A program made the translations under genes and the position numbers. From assembly GCF_024594815.1 (NCBI RefSeq), contig NZ_JANJOU010000029.1, positions 18,965 through 82,964 of the forward strand: 64,000 bases of DNA. Direction: 5' to 3'. Shown here piece by piece: positions 1-8,427 of the stretch. The notes under the pieces were generated by a model, which searched no databases, had not been told where the DNA came from, and saw only the letters and a program-made list of their open reading frames with translations. How positions within the stretch are numbered: the first letter of the stretch is position 1; every line of letters begins with the position of its first letter. The DNA is from Roseomonas populi. Its GTDB lineage: Bacteria > Pseudomonadota > Alphaproteobacteria > Acetobacterales > Acetobacteraceae.

Positions 1-1
1 C

Positions 2-1393
2 GCCGGCACCTTCCTGCTCGGCGCCGGCATCGTGGGGGAGGCGCTGCACAGGCTCGGCGGCCCCTGGGCGCGCGCGGCGCAGGTGGGGCTGCTCGCCGGC
101 GCGGTGATGGCGCTGGCCGTGGCGGTCAGCGCGCGCTCCGTCCGCTCCCGGCTGCGGCGGCTCGTCGTGGATCCCTTCTTCCGCGACCGCTACGACTACC
201 GGCGGGAGTGGCTGCGCTGCGTCGCCACGCTCTCCGCGCCGGATGCCGAGGCCTCGGCGGAGGTCCGGGCGATCCGCGCGATCGCGGATGCGGCCGACAG
301 CCCCGCGGGCATCCTGTTGCTGCGCGACCCTGGCGACCCGCCCTCCGGCGCACCGGCGCTGTGCTGGGCCGGGTCCTGGAACGGCCCGGCGACGCCGCTG
401 GCGCTTCCGGCCGGGCACGCGATCGCGCTGGCGCTGCGGGACGGAACCTGGGTGGCCCAGCCCGAGCCGGGCGAGTTCCCGGATCTGCGGTCCTGCTTCG
501 GTCCGATCTGGCTTGCCGTGCCGCTGACCCACCACCGCGAGGGCCTGCTCGGCGTGGTGCTGCTCTCGCCGCCGCGGGCTCCCTTCGTGCCGGATAGCGA
601 GGTGTTCGCGCTCCTGCGCGCCTTGGGGCGGGAGGTCGCGATGTTCCTGGCGGAGCGGCGCGCCGCCCAGCGGGTGGCGGATGCCGAGCGGATCCAGGCT
701 TATGCCGGGCGCTTTGCCTTCGTGGCGCACGACGTGAAGACGGTGGCGACGCAGCTCAACCTGCTGCTCGCCAATGCGGAGGCGAATATCGCGGACCCGG
801 AGTTCCAGCGCGACATGCTGCTCACCGTCGGTGCCGCCGCCAAGCGGATCGACACGCTGATCGCGCGGCTTCGGGCACCGGAGGAGGGCCACGCGCCCTC
901 CACCGCGCGCATCCGGCCCGTGGCCAGGCTGCGGCAGCTTGCGGGCCATCGCCCCGGCACGATCCTGCTGGAAGCGGGGGACGAGGAAGAGGTGCAGGTG
1001 GCCATGGCGCCCGATGCTTTCGACGCCGCGGTCACCCACCTGCTGGACAACGCCGTGGAAGCGTCTCCTCCCGGCCGGCCGGTGCTCATCCGGCTGCGGC
1101 GGCAGCAGGGGACGCTGCTGGTGGACATCGTGGACCGCGGCACCGGCATGTCGGCGGCCTTCCTCCGCGACGTACTGTTCCGTCCTCTCGCTTCCTCCAG
1201 GCCGAACGGGAACGGGATCGGCGCCTGGCAGGCGCGGGAGCTGCTGCGGCGAGCCGGAGGCGACCTCGTGGCCCAGAGCACCCCGGGAAGCGGCACCACC
1301 ATGCGCATCAGCCTTCCCATGGAAGATCCCCTGCCAATGATTTCCACCCCAGCGCGAGAGCCCGCCGGAGCGGGTGCGGAGCTATGCCCATGA
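2..1393 (+). CDS. prsK: PrsK-like XrtA-system sensor histidine kinase, 5'-truncated
   Basis: C-terminal 463 residues of a membrane sensor kinase; the reading frame is open to the window edge, so the start and most of the membrane domain lie outside. Visible parts: the last hydrophobic segment, a GAF-like region (roughly residues 80-220), a dimerisation/phosphoacceptor helix with the box AHDVKT, and a HATPase domain with an N-box (LLDNAVEA), a G1 motif (DRGTGM) and a G2-like glycine motif (NGNGIG). The family's phosphoacceptor box is normally HDLKN; here the last residue is Thr. It overlaps prsR by four bases (ATGA). In exosortase-A loci PrsK phosphorylates PrsR, and adjacency with prsR and prsT makes the assignment strong. 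The signal sensed is not known. Confidence 0.88.
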   Translation, partial: AGTFLLGAGIVGEALHRLGGPWARAAQVGLLAGAVMALAVAVSARSVRSRLRRLVVDPFFRDRYDYRREWLRCVATLSAPDAEASAEVRAIRAIADAADSPAGILLLRDPGDPPSGAPALCWAGSWNGPATPLALPAGHAIALALRDGTWVAQPEPGEFPDLRSCFGPIWLAVPLTHHREGLLGVVLLSPPRAPFVPDSEVFALLRALGREVAMFLAERRAAQRVADAERIQAYAGRFAFVAHDVKTVATQLNLLLANAEANIADPEFQRDMLLTVGAAAKRIDTLIARLRAPEEGHAPSTARIRPVARLRQLAGHRPGTILLEAGDEEEVQVAMAPDAFDAAVTHLLDNAVEASPPGRPVLIRLRRQQGTLLVDIVDRGTGMSAAFLRDVLFRPLASSRPNGNGIGAWQARELLRRAGGDLVAQSTPGSGTTMRISLPMEDPLPMISTPAREPAGAGAELCP

Positions 1394-2790
1394 GCAAACC
1401 GAAGCTGCTGATCGTCGAGGACGACGTCGCCCTTGCGACCCAGTTTCGGTGGGCCTTCCCTGATTGTCGCGTCGTGCTCGCGCAGGACCGGGCGCAGGCG
1501 AAGCAGCTCGTCGAGAAGGAGCAGCCCTCGGCAACGCTGCTCGATCTCGGCCTCCCACCGGACCCGGAGGGCGTGACGGAAGGCTTCGCGACGCTGGAGG
1601 TTCTCCGGCGCCTCGCGCCCGGGATGCCGGTCGTGGTGTGCAGCGGCCAGGGCCAGCGCGAGAACATGCTGCGCGCCATCGCGCTCGGCGCCTACGACTT
1701 CTGCGAGAAGCCGGTGGACCTGGCGGTGCTCCGCACGGTGGTGGACCGCGCGCTGCGCCTGCGGGAGCTGGAGGAGGAGAACCTCCGCCTGGCCGCCACG
1801 CCGCGCGCCAGCCCGGTGCGCGACATCATCACCGCCGACGAGGCGATGCTGAAGATCTGCGGCACCGTGGAGCGCCTCGCGCAGGTGTCTGTCCCGGTGC
1901 TGCTGCTGGGCGAGAGCGGGACCGGCAAGGAGGCGCTGGCCCGCGCCCTGCACGAGATGGGCCCGCGCGCGAAGGGGAAGTTCGTCCCGATCAACTGCGC
2001 TGCGATCCCCGAGCCGCTGCTGGAGAGCGAGCTGTTCGGGCATGAGCGCGGCGCCTTCACCGGCGCCGTGCGGCAGGTGACCGGCCGGATCGAGGCGGCG
2101 AACAACGGCACCTTGTTCCTGGACGAGGTGGGCGACCTGCCGGCCTCCCTCCAGGCGAAGCTGCTGCGCTTCCTGCAGGACCAGGTGATCGAGCGGGTGG
2201 GCGGGCGCGCGCCGATCCGGGTGGACGTGCGCGTCGTCTCCGCGACCAACCAGCCGCTGGAGGAGCAGACGGAGACGGGGCGCTTCCGCGCCGACCTGCT
2301 CTACCGGCTCAACTCGCTGACCATCCGCGTGCCGCCGCTGCGCGAGCGCGGCGACGATGCCCTGCTCCTCGCGCGCTGGTTCCTGGCCCGCTACGCGCGG
2401 GAGTTCAACCGCCGCATCCGGGGCTTCGACCCCGCCGCGACGCAGGCGATCCAGGCCCATCCCTGGCCGGGCAACGTGCGGGAGCTGTCCAACCGTGTGC
2501 GCCGTGGTGCCCTGATGGCGGACAGCCAGATGGTGACGGCGGCGGACCTGGAACTGAGCGAGCCGGAGCTGGCGCCGGAGGCGGATCTCGATATCCGCGC
2601 CGCGCGGCTCCGCGCGGAGCGATCGGCGCTGGAGCGCGCCCTGGCCCGGAGCAGCGGCAGCCTGACGATGACGGCGCGGCTGCTCGGCGTCAGCCGGCCC
2701 ACGATCTACGCGCTGCTGGAAGCGCACGGGCTGAGCGGCGGCCGCAACTACGTCGAGCCCTCTTCTACCCCCCCAGGGAACGAGCGATGA
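1390..2790 (+). CDS. prsR: PrsR-like sigma-54-dependent response regulator of XrtA/PEP-CTERM system
   Basis: 466 residues. The receiver domain (1-120) has acidic residues E10/D11/D12, phosphoacceptor D52 in LLDLGLPP and K107. The AAA+ domain (about 145-375) has Walker A GESGTGKE (174-181), the sigma-54 contact loop GAFTGA (221-226) and Walker B LFLDE (242-246). A Fis-type helix-turn-helix lies at about 423-446. The DLGLPPDPEG-TEGFATL stretch is characteristic of the PEP-CTERM response-regulator family. I chose the ATG at 1390 because GGAG ends 8 bases upstream; ATG 1384 would leave only two bases of spacing. It should activate RpoN promoters of polysaccharide genes; I found no convincing -24/-12 element inside the window. 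Confidence 0.93.
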   Translation: MSKPKLLIVEDDVALATQFRWAFPDCRVVLAQDRAQAKQLVEKEQPSATLLDLGLPPDPEGVTEGFATLEVLRRLAPGMPVVVCSGQGQRENMLRAIALGAYDFCEKPVDLAVLRTVVDRALRLRELEEENLRLAATPRASPVRDIITADEAMLKICGTVERLAQVSVPVLLLGESGTGKEALARALHEMGPRAKGKFVPINCAAIPEPLLESELFGHERGAFTGAVRQVTGRIEAANNGTLFLDEVGDLPASLQAKLLRFLQDQVIERVGGRAPIRVDVRVVSATNQPLEEQTETGRFRADLLYRLNSLTIRVPPLRERGDDALLLARWFLARYAREFNRRIRGFDPAATQAIQAHPWPGNVRELSNRVRRGALMADSQMVTAADLELSEPELAPEADLDIRAARLRAERSALERALARSSGSLTMTARLLGVSRPTIYALLEAHGLSGGRNYVEPSSTPPGNER

Positions 2791-5666
2791 GCAAGAATCC
2801 CGCAAAGTACCCGGTTGCCGCGCCCGCCGCGGCCCCCATCGGCGCCGGTGCCGCGCTGCGAGGCGCGATCCTTGCCGGGGCCGTGCTACTCGGGAGCGCC
2901 GCCGCGGTGCCCGCCGAGGCCGGGGCTCCGGAACGGGCGCGGGAGGCCGCGGCGCGCGGTGACCTGAAGGCGGCCCAGCTGGAATGGCGGAATGCGGTAC
3001 GGGACGATCCCGGATCGGCCGCCACACGGATTTCGCTGGCACTGGCCAGCCTGGAGCTGGGCGACGGCGAGGTCGCCGAGCGCGAGACGCGGGCCGCGAT
3101 GGAGCGCGGCTACGATCCCGTGCGCGGCACTGCGCTGCTGATCCGCGCCTACCTCGCCACCGGCCGCTTCGACGAGCTGCTCCGCGACTTCCCCGCGCCG
3201 GGATCATCGGCAGGGTCGCCCCCGGCCAACCCGGCCGTGGCGGCGCAGGTGCTGGCCGGCCGCGTCTTCGCGCTGCTCTCCATCGGGCAGGCGGGGCCGG
3301 CGGGCGAGGCAAGCCAGGCGGCGCTGCGCCTCGCGCCCGAGGCGGAGGAGGTGCAGCTGGCCGCTGCCGCCGTGGCGATGGCGGCCGGTGACCGCGCGGC
3401 CGCGGAGGCCGCGACGGACCGCGTGCTGGCGCGCGACCCGGCTTCCGTGGAGGGGCTGCTCCGCAAGGGCGCGCTGCAGTTCGAGCGGCGGGACGTGCGG
3501 CCGGCACTGGAGACCTTCACGCGGGCTGTGGCGGCCGCGCCCGGCAACGTGGTGGCGCGGCTGCGGCGGGCCGAGGCGCTGATCCAGCTCAACGAGACGG
3601 CGCGGGCGAAGGAGGACCTGGACACGGTTCTCGCCGTGGTGCCGAACAATCCGCCCGGCCTGTATCTCCGCGCCATGCTGCTGGCCCGCGCCCAGGACTG
3701 GGCGGGGACGGACGCGGCCCTGCAGCCCATCGGCGCCGTCCTCGGCAACTTCCCGGACGGCTTCCTGCTGCTGGCCTTCGCCAAGCGCGGGCTGGGCCAG
3801 GTCGCGCAGGCCGAGGACGCCGCGCGCCGCCATCTGGCGCGCCAGCCGGAGGACCCGCGGGGCGCGCGCATGGTCGCCGCCTTCGAGATCGACGCGAACC
3901 GCCCCGAGGAGGCCGTGGCGATCCTCTCCCGCCTCGCGGAGCGCGGGGCGGCGGATGCCGAGGCGCTGGACCTGCTGGGGCGGCTGCAAATCCGCGCGGG
4001 GCGCCCGCGGGAGGCGGTGGCCGCCCTGTCCCGCGCCGCGGAGCTGGCGCCGGGCGATGCCGGCGTGCTCGGCCGCCTGGCAGCGGCCCGCCTGGCCGCG
4101 GGCGACACGGCAGGGACGGCCGCGGCGGCGGAGGGAGCGTTGCAGCGCGACCCAGCCCGGCCCGGCGTGCGGGAAATGCTGGCCTTCACCGCCCTCCAGC
4201 GCGGCGACCTGCAGGGGGTGGAGGCGGAGCTGGGGCGCCTGGACCCGGCCGCACAGCGCAGCGAGATAGGAGGCGTTCTCCTGGGCACGCTTCACCTCGC
4301 GCGATTCGAGTTGCAGCCCGCGAAGGCGACCTTTTCCAACGTGCTGCGCGACTACCCGGCCTCGGCCGCCGCCCGGAACGGGCTGGCCCGCATCGCGCGG
4401 ATCGAGAACCGCCCGGAGGAGGTCGAGCGCCTGCTGGGCGAGGTGCTGCGGGCGGAGCCGACCAATTCCGAGGCGATCGGCCAGCTCGCCGCCGCCGCGA
4501 TGCCGGGATCGCCGCGGGCCGTGCAGGCGCGCGCCGTGCTCACGGCGGCGCAGGCCGCTGCGCCCGGCGCGCAGCCCCTGACCCTCGCCCTGGCCAACGT
4601 GATGATGCGTTCGGGCGACGCCGCCGGCGCAGCCCGGATGCTGGCCGCGGCGCCGGGCCAGGGCGAGAGCGGGGGCAGCATCACCCTGCCGCTGGCCCGC
4701 GCCGAGGCCCATGCGGCGGCGGGCGAATGGGCCGAGGCGGAGGTGCAGAGCCGCCTGGCCCTGGCCCAGGACCCGGATTCCGTGGCGGCGCGCCGGCAGC
4801 TCGCGGGCCTGCTCGTCCGTTCCGGCGATGCGCGCGGGGCGGAGGCGCTGATCGAGCAGGGGCTGCGGACCCGCCCGGCCGACGCGGCGCTGCAGCAGAC
4901 GCTCGCCGCGCTGGTCCTGCAGGCACGGGGGCTGGACGCGGCCCTGGCCGTGGCGGACCGCCTGGCCGCGCAGCCCGGCACGCAGCCGGCCAGCCTGGCG
5001 CTGCGCGGCGACGTGCTGTCCACGGCGCGGCAGCCGCGAGAGGCGGCGGCGGCCTACGCGGCCGCCCTTGCGCAGGCCCCCTCCGGGTTGCTGGCGGTGC
5101 GCCAGGCGGCGGCGCTGCGCTCCGCGGGCGATCTGCCGGGGGCGAGCGCGGCCCTCCGCACCTGGCTGGCCACCAATCCGGACGATGACGGCGCCGGGCT
5201 CCTCCTCTCGCAGTTCGACATCGAAGCGGGGCGGAACACCGAGGCGGCGCAGCGCCTGGAGAAGGTGGTGGCGCGCCACCCGGAGGACCCCGTCTCGCTC
5301 AACAACCTCGCCTGGCTGCTGGGGCAGCGCGGCGGCGACGCGGCGGCGCAGTCCCGCGCGCTGGCGCTGGCCGAGCGCGCCTACTTCCTGACGCCCAACC
5401 CCGACACGGCGGATACGCTCGGCTGGATCATGGCGCGGGGCGGGCAGGCGGAGCGGGCGGTGCCGCTGCTCCGGCAATCCGCCATGGCGCGGAAGGGGGA
5501 TCGGCCCGATCCCGGATCCGCCTATCGCCTGGCCTATGCGCTCCGCGCCACGGGCGGCCGGGAGGAGGCGCTGGCGGTGCTCACCGCCGCCATGGAGGGT
5601 GCGCCAGCCTTCCCGGACCGGGCGGAGGCGGAGCGCCTTCTCGCCGACCTGCGCACGCGCCGCTGA
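2787..5666 (+). CDS. prsT: PrsT-like TPR protein of XrtA/PEP-CTERM system
   Basis: 959 residues, overlapping prsR by ATGA. An N-terminal hydrophobic stretch (about residues 24-45) ending in AxA-like sites looks like a signal peptide. The rest is a near-continuous array of helical TPR units rich in Ala/Leu/Arg/Glu, the length expected for PrsT. Family members are usually annotated as putative lipoproteins, but no lipobox cysteine is evident here, so anchoring may differ. Its position directly after prsK-prsR is the conserved order in exosortase-A loci. Its biochemical role is unproven; a scaffold for envelope polysaccharide assembly is a reasonable guess. The downstream ligase begins 9 bases later. 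Confidence 0.88.
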   Translation: MSKNPAKYPVAAPAAAPIGAGAALRGAILAGAVLLGSAAAVPAEAGAPERAREAAARGDLKAAQLEWRNAVRDDPGSAATRISLALASLELGDGEVAERETRAAMERGYDPVRGTALLIRAYLATGRFDELLRDFPAPGSSAGSPPANPAVAAQVLAGRVFALLSIGQAGPAGEASQAALRLAPEAEEVQLAAAAVAMAAGDRAAAEAATDRVLARDPASVEGLLRKGALQFERRDVRPALETFTRAVAAAPGNVVARLRRAEALIQLNETARAKEDLDTVLAVVPNNPPGLYLRAMLLARAQDWAGTDAALQPIGAVLGNFPDGFLLLAFAKRGLGQVAQAEDAARRHLARQPEDPRGARMVAAFEIDANRPEEAVAILSRLAERGAADAEALDLLGRLQIRAGRPREAVAALSRAAELAPGDAGVLGRLAAARLAAGDTAGTAAAAEGALQRDPARPGVREMLAFTALQRGDLQGVEAELGRLDPAAQRSEIGGVLLGTLHLARFELQPAKATFSNVLRDYPASAAARNGLARIARIENRPEEVERLLGEVLRAEPTNSEAIGQLAAAAMPGSPRAVQARAVLTAAQAAAPGAQPLTLALANVMMRSGDAAGAARMLAAAPGQGESGGSITLPLARAEAHAAAGEWAEAEVQSRLALAQDPDSVAARRQLAGLLVRSGDARGAEALIEQGLRTRPADAALQQTLAALVLQARGLDAALAVADRLAAQPGTQPASLALRGDVLSTARQPREAAAAYAAALAQAPSGLLAVRQAAALRSAGDLPGASAALRTWLATNPDDDGAGLLLSQFDIEAGRNTEAAQRLEKVVARHPEDPVSLNNLAWLLGQRGGDAAAQSRALALAERAYFLTPNPDTADTLGWIMARGGQAERAVPLLRQSAMARKGDRPDPGSAYRLAYALRATGGREEALAVLTAAMEGAPAFPDRAEAERLLADLRTRR

Positions 5667-5675
5667 GGGCCGGGG

Positions 5676-7022
5676 ATGCGCGACCTCTTCTTCGTCGCGA
5701 CGCTGATGGCGCTGCTGGCGCTGGCGGTCGCGCGGCCCTTCGCCGGGATCCTGCTGTGGTCGTGGATTTCCTTCATGAACCCGCACCGGCTGGTCTGGGG
5801 CCCTGCCTCCGAGCTGCCCTGGGCCATGTCGGTCTTCGCCGCCACGCTGATCGGCTGCGTCGCGGCGGGGGAGATGCGCCGGCCCGTCTGGAACGCCGTG
5901 ACGATCCCGCTGCTGGGGCTGATGGCGTGCTTCACCCTCACCTCGGCCGCGGCGCTCGGCGATCCCACGGCGGTCTGGGCGAAGTGGGAGCAGGTGATGA
6001 AGGTGCTGCTGATGCTGCTCGTCACCGCCTCCATGCTGACGGACCGGCGGCGGGTGCACGCGCTGGTCTGGGTGATGGTGATCTCGCTCGGCTACTACGG
6101 GGTGCGCGGCGGGATCTTCGCGATCGTCAACGGCGGCAACTACCGGGTCTGGGGCCCGGTGCAGACCATGATCTACGACAACAACCACCTGGCCGCGGCC
6201 ATGCTGGTGACGCTGCCGCTGATGAACTGGCTGCGGATGCAATCGGCGCACCGCCTTGTGCGCACGGGGCTCGCGGCCGCGATGGCGCTGACGCTGCTGG
6301 CCACCGTGGCCAGCTACTCGCGCGGCGCGCTGCTCGGCCTGCTCGCGGCCGCCTTCGTGATGTGGCTCCGCAGCAAGAGCAAGATCATCTCCGGCACCTT
6401 GCTGGCGGGCTGCCTGGCGGGGGCCATCGCCTTCATGCCGGGCGCCTGGACGGAGCGGATGAACACCATCTCCACCTACCAGGAGGACGGCTCGGCCTCG
6501 GAGCGGCTGGTGCTGTGGGGCATCTCCTTCCGCCTCGCGCTCAGTCGCCCGCTGGTGGGGGTGGGCTTTACCGGGCCTTATAACCGCGCGGTGGTGGACA
6601 CGGTGGCGCCGGACGGGCCGGCGCGCGCCGTGCACAGCATCTGGTTCGAGCTCCTGGGCGAGAACGGCTTCCCGACCTTCTTCCTCTGGGTGGGGCTGAC
6701 GCTCTCGGGCCTTTTCTACGCGTGGAGGCTCGGCCGCATGGGGCGCGGCCGGCCGGACCTGGCCTGGGCAAGCGATTTCGGTCTCATGGCGCAGGTCTCG
6801 ATCGTCGCCTTCCTCGTCAGCGGGACCTTCCTCTCGCTCTCCTACTGGGATTTCTACTGGACGCTGCTGGTGGCCGTGGGCGCCACCTATGGGCTGGCGC
6901 GCAAGGCGCTGGCCGAGGGGGCGGCCGGGCGCACGGAAAGATGGCGCGGCGCGGCGGGCGGATGGCGGGCGGCGCCCGCGCGGCCAGCCCTGCCGGGCCT
7001 TGCGAGAGGTGCCGGCGCATGA
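5676..7022 (+). CDS. Exosortase-A-associated O-antigen ligase/Wzy-like membrane protein
   Basis: 448 residues with about ten hydrophobic segments. The N-terminal sequence (MRDLFF...LLWSWISFMNPHRLVWG) matches the putative O-glycosylation ligase family tied to exosortase A systems. The O-antigen-ligase domain includes the large loop and the conserved YSRGALLGL segment near residue 210. Such proteins polymerise or transfer polysaccharide repeat units on the outer face of the inner membrane. It is spaced 9 bases after prsT and clearly in the same operon. The C-terminal tail after residue 410 is Arg/Ala-rich and low complexity. Whether it acts as polymerase (Wzy) or ligase cannot be told from sequence. 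Confidence 0.88.
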   Translation: MRDLFFVATLMALLALAVARPFAGILLWSWISFMNPHRLVWGPASELPWAMSVFAATLIGCVAAGEMRRPVWNAVTIPLLGLMACFTLTSAAALGDPTAVWAKWEQVMKVLLMLLVTASMLTDRRRVHALVWVMVISLGYYGVRGGIFAIVNGGNYRVWGPVQTMIYDNNHLAAAMLVTLPLMNWLRMQSAHRLVRTGLAAAMALTLLATVASYSRGALLGLLAAAFVMWLRSKSKIISGTLLAGCLAGAIAFMPGAWTERMNTISTYQEDGSASERLVLWGISFRLALSRPLVGVGFTGPYNRAVVDTVAPDGPARAVHSIWFELLGENGFPTFFLWVGLTLSGLFYAWRLGRMGRGRPDLAWASDFGLMAQVSIVAFLVSGTFLSLSYWDFYWTLLVAVGATYGLARKALAEGAAGRTERWRGAAGGWRAAPARPALPGLARGAGA

Positions 7023-7058
7023 CCCCGTGCATGACCCGGCCATCGGAGGAGCGCGCGC

Positions 7059-7367
7059 ATGGACGGCCTCTACTTCCTGGCGATGCTCGCGGGCATCGCG
7101 TGGCTCACCTGGTGGGCGGTGCGCGACCCCGGCACGGCCGCCTGGTCGCCCTTCGAAATGCGGGAGGAGCCGCCGGCCCCGGTTCCTTCGGCGGGGGCCG
7201 GCCATGAGCGCGGCGCGCGATATCCTCGCCCATCCCGGAGCGGCGCCGCGCCGCGCGGAAGACCCGGTCCGGCTGCTGACCTTCAGCACCCTCTACCCAA
7301 GCCCGGGCCGGCCCAACCATGGCGTCTTCGTCGAGAACCGCCTCCTCCATCTCGTCGGGGGCGGTGA
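7059..7367 (+). CDS. Small membrane ORF between ligase and GT4
   Basis: A GGAGGAG ribosome-binding site lies 6 bases before the ATG, better than most starts nearby. The first 45 or so residues look like a real small protein: a transmembrane helix (YFLAMLAGIAWLTWWAV, about 4-20), then SPFEMREEPPAP. Beyond about residue 47 the frame runs 164 bases into the next glycosyltransferase and turns into Arg/Pro-rich sequence typical of out-of-frame reading. Either the gene really overlaps, or the ancestral protein ended near 7205 and a small indel changed its stop. The ATGA at 7204-7207 would supply a TGA in one of the other frames. Function unknown; it is probably a small partner of the ligase. Confidence 0.55.
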   Translation: MDGLYFLAMLAGIAWLTWWAVRDPGTAAWSPFEMREEPPAPVPSAGAGHERGARYPRPSRSGAAPRGRPGPAADLQHPLPKPGPAQPWRLRREPPPPSRRGR

Positions 7368-8427
7368 GGCGGAGAGCACGGTGCTGGCGCCGGTGCCGTG
7401 GTTTCCGTTCCGTGGCGGAAGCAGCCCGGCGGAGGCCCTCCGGCACGGGCTGCGGGTGCATCATCCCCGCTTCCTCGCCCCGCCCGGGCTGGGGATGCTG
7501 ACCGCGCCCATCAGCCTCTACCTCACGGCCCGCGCGGCGCTGGCGCGCCTGCGGGAGCGGGGGTTCGACTTCGACCTGCTGGACGCGCACTACCTCTACC
7601 CGGACGGCGTGGCGGCGGTCTGGCTGGGGCAGGAGCTCGGCAAGCCCGTGGTCATCACGGCGCGGGGTTCCGATGTCAGCCAGCTGCCGGACTACCGCCT
7701 GCCCCGGCAGGCGATCCGGCGGGCCATCGCGGGGGCGGACGCACTGATCGCCGTGAGCTCGGGGCTGCGGGACGGCCTGCTGGCGCTCGGGGCGCCGGCG
7801 GAGAAGGTCACCGTGCTCCGCAACGGCGTGGACCTGGATCTCTTCACGCCCCCTGTTTCGCGCCGGGCTGCGCGCGCGGCCCTCGGGCTGGGCGAGGAGC
7901 CGGTGCTGATCTCGGTGGGGCACCTCATTGAGCGGAAGGGGCACCACCACGTCATCGGGGCGCTGCCGATGCTGCCCGGGCACAGCCTGCTCATCCTGGG
8001 GGAAGGGTCGGAGCGCGGGGCGCTGCTCGCCCTCGCGCGGCGGCTGGGCGTGGAGGAACGGGTGCGGTTCGTCGGCGCTCAGCCCCATGCGAGCCTGCCC
8101 GGCTGGTACGGCGCGGCGGACGCCATGGTGCTCGCCTCCAGCCGGGAGGGATGGGCGAACGTGCTGCTGGAATCCATGGCCTGCGGCACCCCGGTGGTGG
8201 CGAGCCCGGCCTGGGGCAGCCGCGAGGCGGTGCGCTCCCCCGCCGCGGGGCTGGTGCTGGATGAGACGACGCCGGAGGCGGTGGCCGCCGGGGTGCGGCG
8301 CCTGCTGGCCGCCCCGCCGGACCGGGCCGCCACCCGCGCCTATGCCGAGGGCTTCGGCTGGGAGGAGACGACCGCCGGGCAGATGCAGGTGTTCCGGCGC
8401 GTTCTGGCGGCGAGGGCAGGGGCATGA
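7204..8427 (+). CDS. Glycosyltransferase family 4 (exopolysaccharide)
   Basis: 407 residues, GT-B fold. The early motif LLTFSTLYPSPGRPNHGVF is typical of exosortase-A-locus GT4 proteins. A Rossmann-like C-terminal half has VLRNGVDLDLF, VGHLIERKGHH and the donor-binding EGWANVLLESMACGTPVVAS block (EX7E). It should transfer a sugar from a nucleotide donor to the growing lipid-linked repeat unit at the inner membrane's cytosolic face. A much longer frame opens at 6889, but that stretch lies inside the ligase gene, so I use ATG 7204, preceded by a G-rich ribosome-binding site. It overlaps the next gene by ATGA. The sugar is unknown. Confidence 0.85.
   Translation: MSAARDILAHPGAAPRRAEDPVRLLTFSTLYPSPGRPNHGVFVENRLLHLVGGGEAESTVLAPVPWFPFRGGSSPAEALRHGLRVHHPRFLAPPGLGMLTAPISLYLTARAALARLRERGFDFDLLDAHYLYPDGVAAVWLGQELGKPVVITARGSDVSQLPDYRLPRQAIRRAIAGADALIAVSSGLRDGLLALGAPAEKVTVLRNGVDLDLFTPPVSRRAARAALGLGEEPVLISVGHLIERKGHHHVIGALPMLPGHSLLILGEGSERGALLALARRLGVEERVRFVGAQPHASLPGWYGAADAMVLASSREGWANVLLESMACGTPVVASPAWGSREAVRSPAAGLVLDETTPEAVAAGVRRLLAAPPDRAATRAYAEGFGWEETTAGQMQVFRRVLAARAGA

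Noticed and set aside
700..3507. 935-residue reverse-strand open frame
   Set aside because: Antisense shadow of prsK/prsR/prsT; Arg/Pro/Gly-rich with no domain or ribosome-binding site.
6889..7203. N-terminal extension of the GT4 gene
   Set aside because: Lies within the ligase gene and has low-complexity Arg/Gly sequence; ATG 7204 fits the GT4 N-terminus.
3204..7289. 1361-residue reverse-strand open frame
   Set aside because: Antisense to prsT and the ligase; composition is that of a GC-rich frame shadow.
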